This document shows, in pieces, positions 40,794-49,588 of a stretch of DNA of 51,057 nucleotides. Each line of letters opens with the position of its first letter. Within the stretch, counting starts at the first letter, position 1. The notes under the pieces were generated by a model. It saw only the letters and a program-made list of their open reading frames with translations. It was not told the origin of the DNA and searched no databases. The position numbers were made by a program, and so were the translations under genes. Origin of the DNA: CAYWPG01 sp964460035 (GTDB taxonomy: Bacteria > Pseudomonadota > Gammaproteobacteria > Nitrococcales > AK92); assembly GCA_964460035.1 (NCBI GenBank), contig CAYWPG010000029.1:1-51057 (forward strand), read 5' to 3'.

Positions 40794-43058
40794 ATGCTCG
40801 AGACCCTGCATCAGATCGTTCAAGAAGTGAATGGGGCCCGCGGCCTGCCGCAGGCGCTGAGCATCATCGTTCGGCGCGTGGCGGAGGCAATGGGCGTCGA
40901 CGTGTGCTCGGTCTATCTGGTCAACCAAGAGGTTGACGAGTACGTACTAATGGCCACCATCGGGCTGAACCCGGAAGCAGTGGGCCGTGTACGGTTGCGC
41001 CGGGACGAAGGGTTGGTCGGCCTGGTGGGCGAGCGCGAAGAGCCTATTAACCTGGATAACGCCGATCAGCATCCGCGCTTTCGCTATTTCCCCGAAACGG
41101 GCGAGGAACGCTTTCATGCCTTCCTAGGCGTTCCGATCATCCATTTCCGCAAGGTCCTGGGCGTGCTGGTCGTTCAGCAGCAGGATCCGCGCCGCTTCGA
41201 CGACGCCGAAGTCGCGTTCCTGGTGACCATCGCGGCACAGCTTGCCGGGGCGATCGCGCACGGCGAAGCGAGCGGCGGCATAGACGGACTGCGGGCGAAA
41301 CGCGCCGGTCGCGGACTGGCGCTGTTCGGCGTCTCGGGTTCCACCGGGGTGACCGAAGGCACGGCCATGGTGGTCTACTCGTCAGCCGATCTGGATGCGG
41401 TGCCCGATCGCGTGCCTGACGACATAGAGCTCGAAGTCGAGTTGTTCAGGGCTTCGGTGCAAGCCGTGCGCGAGGAGCTGAAAGCTCTCTCCGAACGCCT
41501 CGCATATACCGTTGCAGCCGAGGAGCGGCATCTGTTCGATGCGTATTTGCGCATGCTCGACGGCGACAGCTTGGTAAAAGGGACCATCGCCCGCATTCGC
41601 GAAGGCAATTGGGCGCCGGGAGCGCTGCGCGAGACCATCGGCGAGCACGTGCAGGTGTTCAACGAAATGGAGGACCCCTACCTGCGCGAGCGCGCGAGCG
41701 ATATACGGGATATCGGGCGGCGCATTCTGATGCGCTTGCAACTGGACAGCGGCGACAAGCGAACCATCCCGGATAGAGTGGTTCTGGTTGGGCAGGAGGT
41801 AAGTGCCTCCCAGCTGGCCGAGATTCCCGCGGAGAAGCTTGCGGGGGTGGTGACCGCGCGCGGCTCCGGCAATTCTCACGCGGCCATTCTGGCGCGCGCG
41901 TTCGGGGTACCGGCGGTGATGGGAGTGAGCGAGCTGCCGGTTGGGCGGCTGGAGGGTAAGTCGGTCATTGTTGACGGTTACTCCGGCCGCGTCTTCATCG
42001 AGCCAACCTCAGCGGTGCGCCGAGAGTATCGCCGCCTGATGCGGGAGGAGGCAGAGCTGTCGGCAGAGCTTGCCAGTCTGCGCGATTTACCCGCCGAGAC
42101 ACCGGATGGGGCGCGGGTGAAGCTTTATGCCAACACCGGCCTGGTGTCCGATATCAACTCCTCGCTGAGCAGCGGCTGCGATGGTATCGGACTGCACCGC
42201 ACCGAATTTCCGTTCATGGTGCGCGAGCGCTTTCCCGGCGAGGAGGAACAGGCGCGCCTGTACCGGCAGGTGCTGGAGGCGTTCAAGGGCCGGCCGGTGG
42301 TACTGCGCACGCTGGATGTGGGCGGCGACAAGAATTTGCCGTATTTCCCGGTGCGCGAAGACAACCCCTTCCTAGGCTGGCGCGGCATACGTCTGACGCT
42401 GGATCACCCCGAGATCTTTCTCGGGCAGTTGCGCGCCATGCTGCGCGCAGATATAGGCGTACATAACCTGCGCATCATGTTCCCCATGATCAGCCGCGTC
42501 GACGAGGTAGAGCAATCCCTCGCCTTGCTCCGCCGCGCGCACAGCGAACTGGTCGAAGAGGGACACGCGGTCGCCATGCCGCAGGTAGGCGTCATGATCG
42601 AAGTGCCGGCCGCGATCTTCCAGGCCGAGGCGCTTGCCAAGCGCGTGGACTTTCTCTCTATCGGTACCAACGACCTCACGCAGTACCTGCTGGCGGTGGA
42701 TAGAAATAACTCCCACGTGGCTAACCTGTACGATGAACTGCATCCGTCCGTGCTGATGGCGGTCAAAACGGTCGTCGAGGCCGGCGCGCGTACTGGTTGC
42801 CCGGTGTCCGTTTGCGGGAGCATGGCGGGCGATCCGGCCGCTGCCATCCTCCTGCTCGCCATGGGGGTGCAAGCGTTCAGCATGAGCGCGGCCGCCCTGC
42901 CGCGTATCAAGTGGGTGATTCGGAGCATATCGAAAGCAAGGGCCAGCGAACTGCTGGCTCAGGCGCTGGAGCTGGAAACGCCGGAGGCGATCCGGCACCT
43001 GCTTAACGAAGAGCTGGAGCGGGCAGGGCTGGGGGGGTTGGTACGCGTAGGCAAGTAA
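40794..43058 (+). CDS. ptsP: PTS-Ntr enzyme I (PtsP)
   Basis: Phosphoryl transfer from PEP to the nitrogen PTS (NPr, EIIA-Ntr). The 754-residue protein has an N-terminal GAF domain at about 1-160. The enzyme I part has the phospho-His segment GSGNSHAAILARAFGVPAVMG near residue 360, and the PEP-binding barrel has GCDGIGLHRTEFPFM, LRTLDVGGDKNLPYF and FLSIGTNDLTQYLLAVDRNN with the Cys in VCGSMAGDP. The ATG is at 40794. The other PTS-Ntr genes are not in the window. Confidence 0.97.
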   Translation: MLETLHQIVQEVNGARGLPQALSIIVRRVAEAMGVDVCSVYLVNQEVDEYVLMATIGLNPEAVGRVRLRRDEGLVGLVGEREEPINLDNADQHPRFRYFPETGEERFHAFLGVPIIHFRKVLGVLVVQQQDPRRFDDAEVAFLVTIAAQLAGAIAHGEASGGIDGLRAKRAGRGLALFGVSGSTGVTEGTAMVVYSSADLDAVPDRVPDDIELEVELFRASVQAVREELKALSERLAYTVAAEERHLFDAYLRMLDGDSLVKGTIARIREGNWAPGALRETIGEHVQVFNEMEDPYLRERASDIRDIGRRILMRLQLDSGDKRTIPDRVVLVGQEVSASQLAEIPAEKLAGVVTARGSGNSHAAILARAFGVPAVMGVSELPVGRLEGKSVIVDGYSGRVFIEPTSAVRREYRRLMREEAELSAELASLRDLPAETPDGARVKLYANTGLVSDINSSLSSGCDGIGLHRTEFPFMVRERFPGEEEQARLYRQVLEAFKGRPVVLRTLDVGGDKNLPYFPVREDNPFLGWRGIRLTLDHPEIFLGQLRAMLRADIGVHNLRIMFPMISRVDEVEQSLALLRRAHSELVEEGHAVAMPQVGVMIEVPAAIFQAEALAKRVDFLSIGTNDLTQYLLAVDRNNSHVANLYDELHPSVLMAVKTVVEAGARTGCPVSVCGSMAGDPAAAILLLAMGVQAFSMSAAALPRIKWVIRSISKARASELLAQALELETPEAIRHLLNEELERAGLGGLVRVGK

Positions 43059-43095
43059 TAGTTGAGAAGCAGTTTGCGAATACGAGTCACTCGCA

Positions 43096-43114
43096 ATTGA
43101 CAATGAATCTCGTT
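43096..43114. promoter_or_regulatory. Fur-like box before bfd
   Basis: The reverse complement of this 19-base site agrees with the Fur consensus AATGAGAATCATTATCATT at 15 positions by my count. It lies 41 bases before the bfd ATG, which suits iron-dependent control of bfd-bfr. Confidence 0.55.
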
Positions 43115-43155
43115 TAGCGTCATGATGCAGCGTACGCTAATGTGATGGGTGCGCT

Positions 43156-43356
43156 ATGTACGTTTGCATTTGCCACGCGGTGACCGACTCTCAGATTCGT
43201 CGTGCCATACAAGAAGGCGCTCGCTCCATGCGTGCACTGCGTCAACGGCTCGGTGTATGCAGCGACTGCGGTAAATGTGGCCCATGTGCGCGAGAAGTAT
43301 TGCGCGAGTACGTGGCCCGCGCCGGCGCCGAGCTGCTCGCCAAGCCGGCCGCCTGA
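43156..43356 (+). CDS. bfd: Bacterioferritin-associated ferredoxin
   Basis: A 66-residue [2Fe-2S] protein that takes electrons to bacterioferritin to release iron. The canonical cluster ligands are Cys 4 and 6 (VCICHAVTD) and Cys 38 and 41 (SDCGKCGPCAREVL). Two further cysteines at 35 and 44 flank them and are not part of the usual set. The bfr gene starts 111 bases later on the same strand. A Fur-like box sits upstream. Confidence 0.95.
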   Translation: MYVCICHAVTDSQIRRAIQEGARSMRALRQRLGVCSDCGKCGPCAREVLREYVARAGAELLAKPAA

Positions 43357-43467
43357 TCGAGTTCGCATTTCTCAGGGAGCCTGTCGTAAACTGGTGTGTA
43401 CCGCATCCAATCCTTCGCATGGGAAGGCGAGGGGCGCTCTCTTTGGCAGGCTACTCTTGAGGCGCAT

Positions 43468-43935
43468 ATGAAAGGCGATCCCAAGGTCATCGGTTACCTG
43501 AACAAGGTACTCACCAACGAGCTGACCGCGATCAACCAGTATTTCCTACATGCGCGCATGTTGCGCCACTGGGGACTGGAGAAGCTCGGGGCCAAGGAGT
43601 ACGAAGAGTCCATCGACGAGATGAAGCATGCCGATCGACTGATCGATCGGATTCTTTTTCTCGAAGGACTGCCCAACCTGCAGGACCTTGGCAAGCTCCT
43701 TATCGGCGAAGACGTTAAGGAGATGCTGGAGTGCGACCTCAAGGCCGAGCGCGACGGCTGCCAGCTTTTGCGCGAAGCGATTGCTTACTGCGAAAGCGTG
43801 CGCGATTACGTCAGCCGGGATTTGTTGGAAGAGATATTGGCCAGCGAGGAAGAGCACATAGACTGGCTGGAAACCCAGCTCGAGCTGATCGACCGGCTGG
43901 GCCTGCAAAACTATCTGCAGTCGCAGGTTTCCTAA
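43468..43935 (+). CDS. bfr: Bacterioferritin
   Basis: Iron-storage protein forming a 24-mer with heme between subunits. The start at 43468 gives 155 residues, within a few of the usual length. MKGDPKVIGYLNKVLTNELTAINQYFLHARM is the family opening with the ferroxidase Glu. The heme ligand Met is in DEMKHADRLIDRILFLEGLPNLQ near residue 52, and EEILASEEEHIDWLETQLELI holds further metal ligands. It follows bfd in an iron storage/release pair. Confidence 0.97.
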   Translation: MKGDPKVIGYLNKVLTNELTAINQYFLHARMLRHWGLEKLGAKEYEESIDEMKHADRLIDRILFLEGLPNLQDLGKLLIGEDVKEMLECDLKAERDGCQLLREAIAYCESVRDYVSRDLLEEILASEEEHIDWLETQLELIDRLGLQNYLQSQVS

Positions 43936-43939
43936 GCGA

Positions 43940-43963
43940 CCGCTCGCCTCGATAAGCGAGCGG
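43940..43963 (+). terminator. Hairpin after bfr
   Basis: An eight-base stem CCGCTCGC / GCGAGCGG with an eight-base loop starts four bases after the bfr stop. There is no U tract, so it is a probable weak terminator or 3' end structure. Confidence 0.6.
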
Positions 43964-44124
43964 CGCGGCCATCCCGTACCCTGTCTGCCGATGATCAGGC
44001 GCTGCGCGCGGCACTATTGGTAGCGTCCGCGCCGTTCTTCCCACGGAATACCCGCTTCGCCAGCAGCGTGCTGGCCGCTGCTTTGGCTACATCCAGCGGC
44101 CAGCGCATCGGCAAGCCAATCCCG

Positions 44125-44547
44125 TTAGAACGGTTTGACGATTGCCAATATCACGACAGGGACCAGGACCAGCACAGGCAGTTCGTTGAACCAGCGGTAC
44201 CAGACGTGGCTGCGCAGGTTGCGTTCGGCGGCGAAGTCCCGCATCAGGCGCCATGAGTACGCGTGGTAGACGATCAGCAACGCAACCAGCGTGAGCTTGG
44301 CATGCATCCAGCCCATGGACAGCACAGCCGGATTGAGCGTCAGCAGCCAGATCCCGAACACGAGCGTCAGGACCATGCCGATGGTCATCATCCCGAACAG
44401 CTTGCGCTCCATCAGCTGAAACCGTTCTCGCCCGACCCGGTCTTCGGTCATCGCGTGGTAGACGAACAGCCGCGGCAGATAGAACAAGGCCGCAAACCAC
44501 GTCACCATGAAGATGATATGAAAGGCTTTGACCCAGAGGTACATCAT
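44125..44547 (-). CDS. hemJ: Protoporphyrinogen oxidase HemJ
   Basis: Oxidises protoporphyrinogen IX to protoporphyrin IX in heme synthesis. The 140-residue membrane protein has four helices with conserved histidines: MYLWVKAFHIIFMVTWFAALFYLPRLFVYHA at the N-terminus, GWMHAKLTLVALLIVYHAYSW in the middle, and YRWFNELPVLVLVPVVILAIVKPF at the end. This fits HemJ. Its start overlaps the upstream stop by ATGA, giving a two-gene unit with the TlpA-like gene. It is not the hemG or hemY type of oxidase. Confidence 0.94.
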   Translation of the reverse strand: MMYLWVKAFHIIFMVTWFAALFYLPRLFVYHAMTEDRVGRERFQLMERKLFGMMTIGMVLTLVFGIWLLTLNPAVLSMGWMHAKLTLVALLIVYHAYSWRLMRDFAAERNLRSHVWYRWFNELPVLVLVPVVILAIVKPF

Positions 44548-45059
44548 CCGGCCCGCTCCACTGGCAGCATTCCGACGATCTGACGCTTGACCTGTTGCAT
44601 GTCCAGCTCGCCCAGGCGGCGCCAGACGATGCGGCCATCGGGGTCGATGAGTACCGTGGTCGGAGTCAGGCGTATGTCCCCAAAGGCGTTGGCGATCCGA
44701 TCGTCCTTATCAAGCACGATGGGATAGAACATGTCGCGTTCTTCGACCATGGCGGCGACCTGCTCGGGCGGGTCGTAAGACATCGCCACCGCGATCAGCT
44801 CCATGCCCTGCGGGCCAAGCTCGCTATACAGATTCTTGAGATGAGGTATTTCTGCGACACAGCCTGGGCAAGTAGTTGCCCAGAAAGTGACCAGCACCGG
44901 CTGTCCACGCAGGTCGGCGAGGTTGATCTCGCGCCCGTCGAGGGTGGTGAAATTCACCTCGGGCGCCGGTTCGCCGGACCAGGGGCCCAACCACACCAGC
45001 CCAACGGTGACAGCCAAAACCGCGGCGATCAAAGCGCCTATAAGGTCCTTACGTCGCAT
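44544..45059 (-). CDS. TlpA-like thioredoxin-fold protein
   Basis: A 171-residue protein. Residues about 8-26 form an N-terminal membrane anchor (GALIAAVLAVTVGLVWLG), and the rest should face the periplasm. The thioredoxin fold has WATTCPGCVAEIPHLK with the active pair CPGC near residue 65. YDPPEQVAAMVEERDMFYPIVLDKD and TPTTVLIDPDGRIVWRRLGELD follow. Such proteins reduce disulfides, often in cytochrome maturation. It overlaps hemJ by four bases, hinting at a role linked to heme, but this is inference. Confidence 0.9.
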   Translation of the reverse strand: MRRKDLIGALIAAVLAVTVGLVWLGPWSGEPAPEVNFTTLDGREINLADLRGQPVLVTFWATTCPGCVAEIPHLKNLYSELGPQGMELIAVAMSYDPPEQVAAMVEERDMFYPIVLDKDDRIANAFGDIRLTPTTVLIDPDGRIVWRRLGELDMQQVKRQIVGMLPVERAG

Positions 45060-45469
45060 AAGCCGTCGTACTCACGTGTTGTCGGAAACTTTGCCCGCTG
45101 TCTTGCAAAGCCGCGTAGGGCGGTAGGGACATGGTCGGCGAAACCCTAGGAGCTGCTGCGCCACAGCCCGCTCTGCGGCGGCGATGTCTTGAGCGGGCGC
45201 AAGCGCCGGCGCTGCGCCGCGATCAGCGGAATCTACTCCTGGCACCGTAACCTGATCGGGATTCTAACGTGCTGGCAAGGGCAGGGCTAGGAACTAGGGA
45301 GCTGTTCCGCATAGTGCCGGGACAGGGGCAAAGGGCGACTGTCAACCTCGTCTGCTCCGCACTGCTGACTCGGGAGTGGTAAGCGCGGTCGAAGTTTTCC
45401 CCGCGGGCGATAGCACGTAGAATCGACAGTTCGCGCTCACCCATTCCACAGGAACTTGCGAGGGCTGTC
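45060..45469. other. Divergent spacer between the TlpA-like gene and argC
   Basis: This 410-base stretch must contain promoters for the divergent genes. A possible argC promoter has TTTTCC at 45395-45400, a 17-base gap and TAGAAT at 45418-45423. I see no arginine-repressor box and no gene. Confidence 0.4.
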
Positions 45470-46501
45470 ATGTACAAGGTCGGAATCGTCGGCGGTACGG
45501 GTTATACCGGCGTCGAGCTGCTACGCCTGTTGGCGCGCCATCCCGACGTGAGCCTGGAAGTGATCACTTCGCGCGGCAATGCCGGTACGCCGGTGGCGGA
45601 GATGTTCCAGTCGCTGCGCGGCAGGCTGGACCTGACGTTTACCGAGCCTGATGCGGCTACGCTGAGCGCCTGCGATCTGGTTTTCTTCGCCACTCCGAAC
45701 GGTACGGCAATGCAAGCGGTGCCGGAGCTGCTGGCCGCCGGTACCAAGGTGATCGATCTGGGCGCCGACTTCCGGCTCAAGGATGCGGCTCTCTGGCGCG
45801 AGTGGTACCGCTTGGAGCACACCTGTCCGGAGTTGCTGCAAGAGGCGGTGTACGGTTTGCCGGAGCTGAACCGCGCGGCAATCAAGGAGGCGCGCCTGGT
45901 TGCCAACCCGGGCTGTTATCCGACCGCCGTGCTGCTCGGGTTCCTGCCCTTGCTGGAGGCCGGCCTGGTCGATCCGGAGCATCTCATCGCCGACGCGAAA
46001 TCCGGTGTGTCCGGCGCCGGTCGCCAAGCGCAGCAGCATACGCTGCTGTGCGAAGCGGGTGAAAACTTCAACGCTTACGGCGCTTCGGGGCATCGCCACC
46101 TGCCCGAGATTCGCCAGGGGATGGCCGCCATCACGGGGAAAGAAGTGGGCTTGGTGTTCGTGCCGCATCTGGTGCCGATGATTCGCGGCATGCAAGCGAC
46201 GCTGTACGGCCGTTTGACGGACCCCACAGTCGATCTGCAGAAGCTTTATGAGCAGCGCTACGCTGACGAGCCCTTCGTGGACGTGCTGGCGCCGGGTTCC
46301 CATCCTGAAACGCGCAGCGTGCGCGGAACCAACATGTGCCGCATCGCAGTGCATAGGCAGCGCGGCAGTGATACCGCGATCGTCCTCTCGGTGATCGACA
46401 ATCTGAGCAAGGGGGCGGCGAGTCAGGCGGTACAGAACATGAACCTGATGCTAGGGCTGGAGGAGACCCTGGGGCTGGACGATATCGCTGCGCTGCCTTG
46501 A
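45470..46501 (+). CDS. argC: N-acetyl-gamma-glutamyl-phosphate reductase
   Basis: Third step of arginine synthesis, NADPH reduction of the acetylglutamyl phosphate. The 343-residue protein begins VGIVGGTGYTGVELLRLLARHPDV (dinucleotide fold). It has LVFFATPNGTAMQAVPELLAAGTKVIDLGADFRLKD, the catalytic cysteine in VANPGCYPTAVLLGFLPLLEAG near residue 150, and VSGAGRQAQQ. It is transcribed alone, away from argE-argA, upstream of erpA. A plausible TAGAAT -10 lies near 45418. Confidence 0.97.
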   Translation: MYKVGIVGGTGYTGVELLRLLARHPDVSLEVITSRGNAGTPVAEMFQSLRGRLDLTFTEPDAATLSACDLVFFATPNGTAMQAVPELLAAGTKVIDLGADFRLKDAALWREWYRLEHTCPELLQEAVYGLPELNRAAIKEARLVANPGCYPTAVLLGFLPLLEAGLVDPEHLIADAKSGVSGAGRQAQQHTLLCEAGENFNAYGASGHRHLPEIRQGMAAITGKEVGLVFVPHLVPMIRGMQATLYGRLTDPTVDLQKLYEQRYADEPFVDVLAPGSHPETRSVRGTNMCRIAVHRQRGSDTAIVLSVIDNLSKGAASQAVQNMNLMLGLEETLGLDDIAALP

Positions 46502-46518
46502 ACTATGCGCAATAATAT

Positions 46519-46548
46519 TTGACTAACGTGGTCAGGAAATCACACAAT
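46519..46548 (+). promoter_or_regulatory. Probable erpA promoter
   Basis: A -35 TTGACT at 46519-46524 lies 18 bases from a -10 CACAAT at 46543-46548. The expected start falls near 46555, inside the perfect palindrome CTTGAACGTTCAAG at 46551-46564, which could be an operator. Confidence 0.5.
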
Positions 46549-46550
46549 CG

Positions 46551-46578
46551 CTTGAACGTTCAAGCCTTCCGGAGGCTT
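46551..46578 (+). promoter_or_regulatory. Palindrome and ribosome-binding-site hairpin before erpA
   Basis: CTTGAACGTTCAAG (46551-46564) is a perfect 14-base palindrome. Immediately after it, AAGCCT (46562-46567) pairs with AGGCTT (46573-46578) around TCCGG. This second hairpin ties up the GGAGG that serves the erpA ATG at 46585. Both suggest control of erpA, but neither matches a site I can name. Confidence 0.5.
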
Positions 46579-46584
46579 ATTTAG

Positions 46585-46941
46585 ATGACCGATGTCGCTG
46601 TAGCAATGGAAGAGCCAGGCCTGATCTTTACCGACAGCGCGGCCAACAAGGTGCGCGAGCTGATCGAGGAAGAGGGTAACGACAGCCTCAAGCTGCGTGT
46701 ATACATCACCGGCGGCGGCTGCTCCGGCTTCCAGTACGGCTTTACTTTCGACGAGAACATCGAAGAAGGCGATGCCGTGATCGAAAAGAACGGCGTAACG
46801 CTGCTGGTGGACCCGATGAGCGGGCAATACCTGATGGGTGCCGAGATCGATTACGTAGAGGGTATCGAAGGCGAGCAGTTCGTCATTCGCAACCCGAACG
46901 CCACCACCACCTGCGGTTGCGGGTCTTCGTTCTCGGTCTAA
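46585..46941 (+). CDS. erpA: Iron-sulfur cluster insertion protein ErpA
   Basis: A-type carrier that hands Fe-S clusters to target proteins. The 118-residue protein has the three ligand cysteines in GGGCSGFQYGFTFDE and TTCGCGSSFSV at the end. The fold opens with LIFTDSAANKVRELIEEEG. It is the standard length for the family. It lies after argC with 83 bases between, containing the promoter and hairpin described separately. anmK converges on it. Confidence 0.97.
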   Translation: MTDVAVAMEEPGLIFTDSAANKVRELIEEEGNDSLKLRVYITGGGCSGFQYGFTFDENIEEGDAVIEKNGVTLLVDPMSGQYLMGAEIDYVEGIEGEQFVIRNPNATTTCGCGSSFSV

Positions 46942-47012
46942 TTGGTCCGCATAACTCTGTTCGCGGCCCCGCGGCTCATGGCTGCGGGGCCTCATCGCAC
47001 CGCTCCGGCTTA

Positions 47013-48122
47013 TCAGATCAGCCGGCGGCCAGGATAGATCCCGCCCAGTATCACCTCACGTTTGGCGCCTGTTACCACGGGGGCATTGCCGTAACGCCCG
47101 TTCAGCGTTTCTCGGGCCAGCCAGGCGAAGGCGCAGGCTTCAACGAAGTCCGGGTCCACGCCCACCGCGGCAGTCGACTCTACGGTTATCGGCGCTAGCA
47201 GCGCACCGAGTCGGCGCATCAGGTGGCTGTTGTGCGCGCCGCCGCCACAAACCAGTACTCGCTCCGCGTTCTTGGCGCGCGCAGCGATCGCCTTTGCCAC
47301 GGTTCTAACGGTTAGCTCCGCCAAGGTCGCCTGCACGTCGCGATCTGCCAGCGGGCGGGCCAAAGCGTCCAAGTGCCCTTGCAGCCAGGCCAGGTTGAAG
47401 TGTTCGAGTCCAGTGCTCTTGGGCGGTTCGCGTTCGAAGTAAGGGTCGCTGAGAAGGCGTGCTAGCAACCCTGAGTCCGGTTCGCCGCCGGCGGCCCACT
47501 CGCCGTCGCGGTCGAAAGGCTGCCCCCGGCGCGCGAAGATCCAGGCATCGAGTAACGCATTAGCCGGACCGGTATCGAAGCCTTCCACTAGCTGTTCGCC
47601 AACGAGAACGCTGATGTTGGCGATGCCGCCCAGGTTCAGCACGACACGCGTCTTGCCCGCGCAGCCGAACAGGCTGCGGTGGAAAGCGGGGGCGAGCGGC
47701 GCCCCTTGTCCCCCGGCCGCGATGTCGTGACGACGGAAATCGGCGACGGTAGTGATTCCCGTGCGCTCGGCGATCACGTTCGGGTCGCCGAGCTGAATCG
47801 TGTAGGGCGGTTCGCTGCCTGGGGCATGCCACACGGTCTGGCCATGGGAGCCGATCGCGCGCACTTGTTCGGGGGCGATCCCCGCGCTTTTCAGTAGAGC
47901 GTTGGCTGCGTCGGCAAACAGCTCGCCCAGGACGACGTCGAGCTGAGCCGCATCGCCTAAGCGGGTGTGGGCGCCCGTGGCGCGTATCCTCGCTTTGAGA
48001 TCGGGAGCGATGGGGTGGCTGTAAGAGGCGAGCTGTCGCAGCTCCGGATCGAAACGGACCAGGACTGCGTCCACCGAATCGGCACTGGTGCCGGACATCA
48101 GGCCGATATAGCACTCGCTCAT
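47013..48122 (-). CDS. anmK: Anhydro-N-acetylmuramic acid kinase
   Basis: Phosphorylates anhydro-MurNAc from cell-wall recycling to MurNAc-6-phosphate. It has 369 residues from the ATG at 48122. Alternatively a GTG at 48131 overlaps the upstream stop as GTGA. The family opening YIGLMSGTSADSVDAVL is present (most homologues have Leu-Asp-Gly in place of Ala-Asp-Ser). VGSHGQTVWH-type AIGSHGQTVWHAPG, ADFRRHDIAAGGQGAPLAPAFH and VLVCGGGAHNSHLMRRLG follow. It is tightly coupled to the upstream endopeptidase gene. Confidence 0.95.
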   Translation of the reverse strand: MSECYIGLMSGTSADSVDAVLVRFDPELRQLASYSHPIAPDLKARIRATGAHTRLGDAAQLDVVLGELFADAANALLKSAGIAPEQVRAIGSHGQTVWHAPGSEPPYTIQLGDPNVIAERTGITTVADFRRHDIAAGGQGAPLAPAFHRSLFGCAGKTRVVLNLGGIANISVLVGEQLVEGFDTGPANALLDAWIFARRGQPFDRDGEWAAGGEPDSGLLARLLSDPYFEREPPKSTGLEHFNLAWLQGHLDALARPLADRDVQATLAELTVRTVAKAIAARAKNAERVLVCGGGAHNSHLMRRLGALLAPITVESTAAVGVDPDFVEACAFAWLARETLNGRYGNAPVVTGAKREVILGGIYPGRRLI

Positions 48123-48127
48123 GAGGC

Positions 48128-49588
48128 TCACTCGTCGCCGAGCGCGAACTCTCCGCGGCCGATGACGTCCAGCTTGGCCAATAGTGGCGCCGTTTGCGCC
48201 TGGAACGCTTCCAGCAAGTCCTTATGGATCGGTTCGGCGTCCGGTAGTCGCACGGTCACCGGGTTGCGGTGCACGCCATCGACGAGGAACTCGTAGTGCA
48301 AATGAGGCCCCGTTGCCACGCCGGAGGCGCCGACGTAGCCGATGACTTGGCCCTGGCGGACACGGCTGCCTACACCCAGGTTGGCCGCATAGCGGGACAT
48401 GTGGGCATAGAGCGTGCTGTAACGGCTGCCGTGCTGGATAACGATGGTGCGCCCGTAGCCGCCCTTCCAGCCAAGGTGAACGATGCGTCCGTCGCCGGCC
48501 GCACGAATCGGCGTGCCGGTCGCCGCCGCGTAGTCTACGCCGCGGTGCGGGCGTCGCGTGCCGTGAACTGGATGCAGCCGGTTCGGATTGAAGCCGGAGC
48601 TGATACGCCGAAAATCCACCGGCGAGCGCAGGAAGGCTTTGCGCATGCTGCGCCCGTCCGGAGAGTAGTATTCGGCTCGCCCGTTGTGCTCGAAGCGCAC
48701 GGCGCGAACGGTGCGCCCCTGGTTTACGAACTCCGCGGCGACAATAGCGCCATCGCGCACCTTCTCGCCGCCCCGGTGCAACTGCTGATAGATGACGGCG
48801 AAACGATCTCCGGCGCGAATGTCCAGCGCGAAGTCGATATCCCAGCCGAAGATTCCCGCCAGCTCCATGATCAAGCGGTCGCTCAGCCCGGCCTCTTTGC
48901 CGGCGAGGAACAGCGAGGAGTTGATCGTTGCCGTGGCGTGCACCAGATGCACGTCCAGCGGGTTGGCGACAAGCTCCGCAACGAAGCCATCGTCCTCGTA
49001 ATCGACATGAAGGGTAGTGCCTTCGTCCACGGCGTAGCGCATGGCGCGCAACTCGCCGTCCTCGATCAAGAAGCGGATCTCGTCGCCCGGGAATATGCGG
49101 CGCAGCGACCGGCCCGCCTCGCCCGCGTTGGTTACCGCATGGAGCGTGCGCTGGCTCAAGCCTACGCGGCTGAAAATGGCCGACAAACTGTCGCCCGGCC
49201 GAACCGTGATCGTTTGCCACTCGGCACCGCTTTCCTCCGCGACGAGTTGCTCGCTGTCGTCGGACTCGTCGGCGGCCACGGGGGCGCTGGCTTCGGGCGC
49301 GGGAGCTTCGATGGCCCCAGGTATTGCCTCTTGCGGTGCGGACGCTTGGCCTTGCAATGGTGGGATCGGCAAGCTGGCTTCGAGCACGCGTCCCTCCAGC
49401 GCTGTCGCCGGGGTCTCCCGCAGCGCTTCGGCTTTGTCATTGCTTAGCAGTAGCAACGCTGCTCCGGTCAGGCCCGAGAAGGCGAGTACCGCAACATGTA
49501 GTCGCCGCAACCTCATGCCCCGCTCTCTGCGGAAGCTGGATCCGGCACGCAGCTTGAAATCTTTATCGGTGTAGCGCGTATATGCCAC
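48128..49588 (-). CDS. M23 peptidoglycan endopeptidase (MepM/YebA type)
   Basis: A 486-residue envelope enzyme that cuts peptidoglycan crosslinks. A membrane anchor or signal lies at about 26-48 (LRRLHVAVLAFSGLTGAALLLL), followed by an acidic/Pro linker. A LysM/OapA-like domain follows at about 130-215 (VRPGDSLSAIFSRVGLSQRTL), then a second beta domain. The zinc peptidase domain at about 330-450 has HRGVDYAAATGTPIRAAGDG and the H-x-H of ATGPHLHYEF. Its product fragments would feed the anmK step, and the two genes overlap or nearly touch. Confidence 0.94.
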   Translation of the reverse strand: MAYTRYTDKDFKLRAGSSFRRERGMRLRRLHVAVLAFSGLTGAALLLLSNDKAEALRETPATALEGRVLEASLPIPPLQGQASAPQEAIPGAIEAPAPEASAPVAADESDDSEQLVAEESGAEWQTITVRPGDSLSAIFSRVGLSQRTLHAVTNAGEAGRSLRRIFPGDEIRFLIEDGELRAMRYAVDEGTTLHVDYEDDGFVAELVANPLDVHLVHATATINSSLFLAGKEAGLSDRLIMELAGIFGWDIDFALDIRAGDRFAVIYQQLHRGGEKVRDGAIVAAEFVNQGRTVRAVRFEHNGRAEYYSPDGRSMRKAFLRSPVDFRRISSGFNPNRLHPVHGTRRPHRGVDYAAATGTPIRAAGDGRIVHLGWKGGYGRTIVIQHGSRYSTLYAHMSRYAANLGVGSRVRQGQVIGYVGASGVATGPHLHYEFLVDGVHRNPVTVRLPDAEPIHKDLLEAFQAQTAPLLAKLDVIGRGEFALGDE

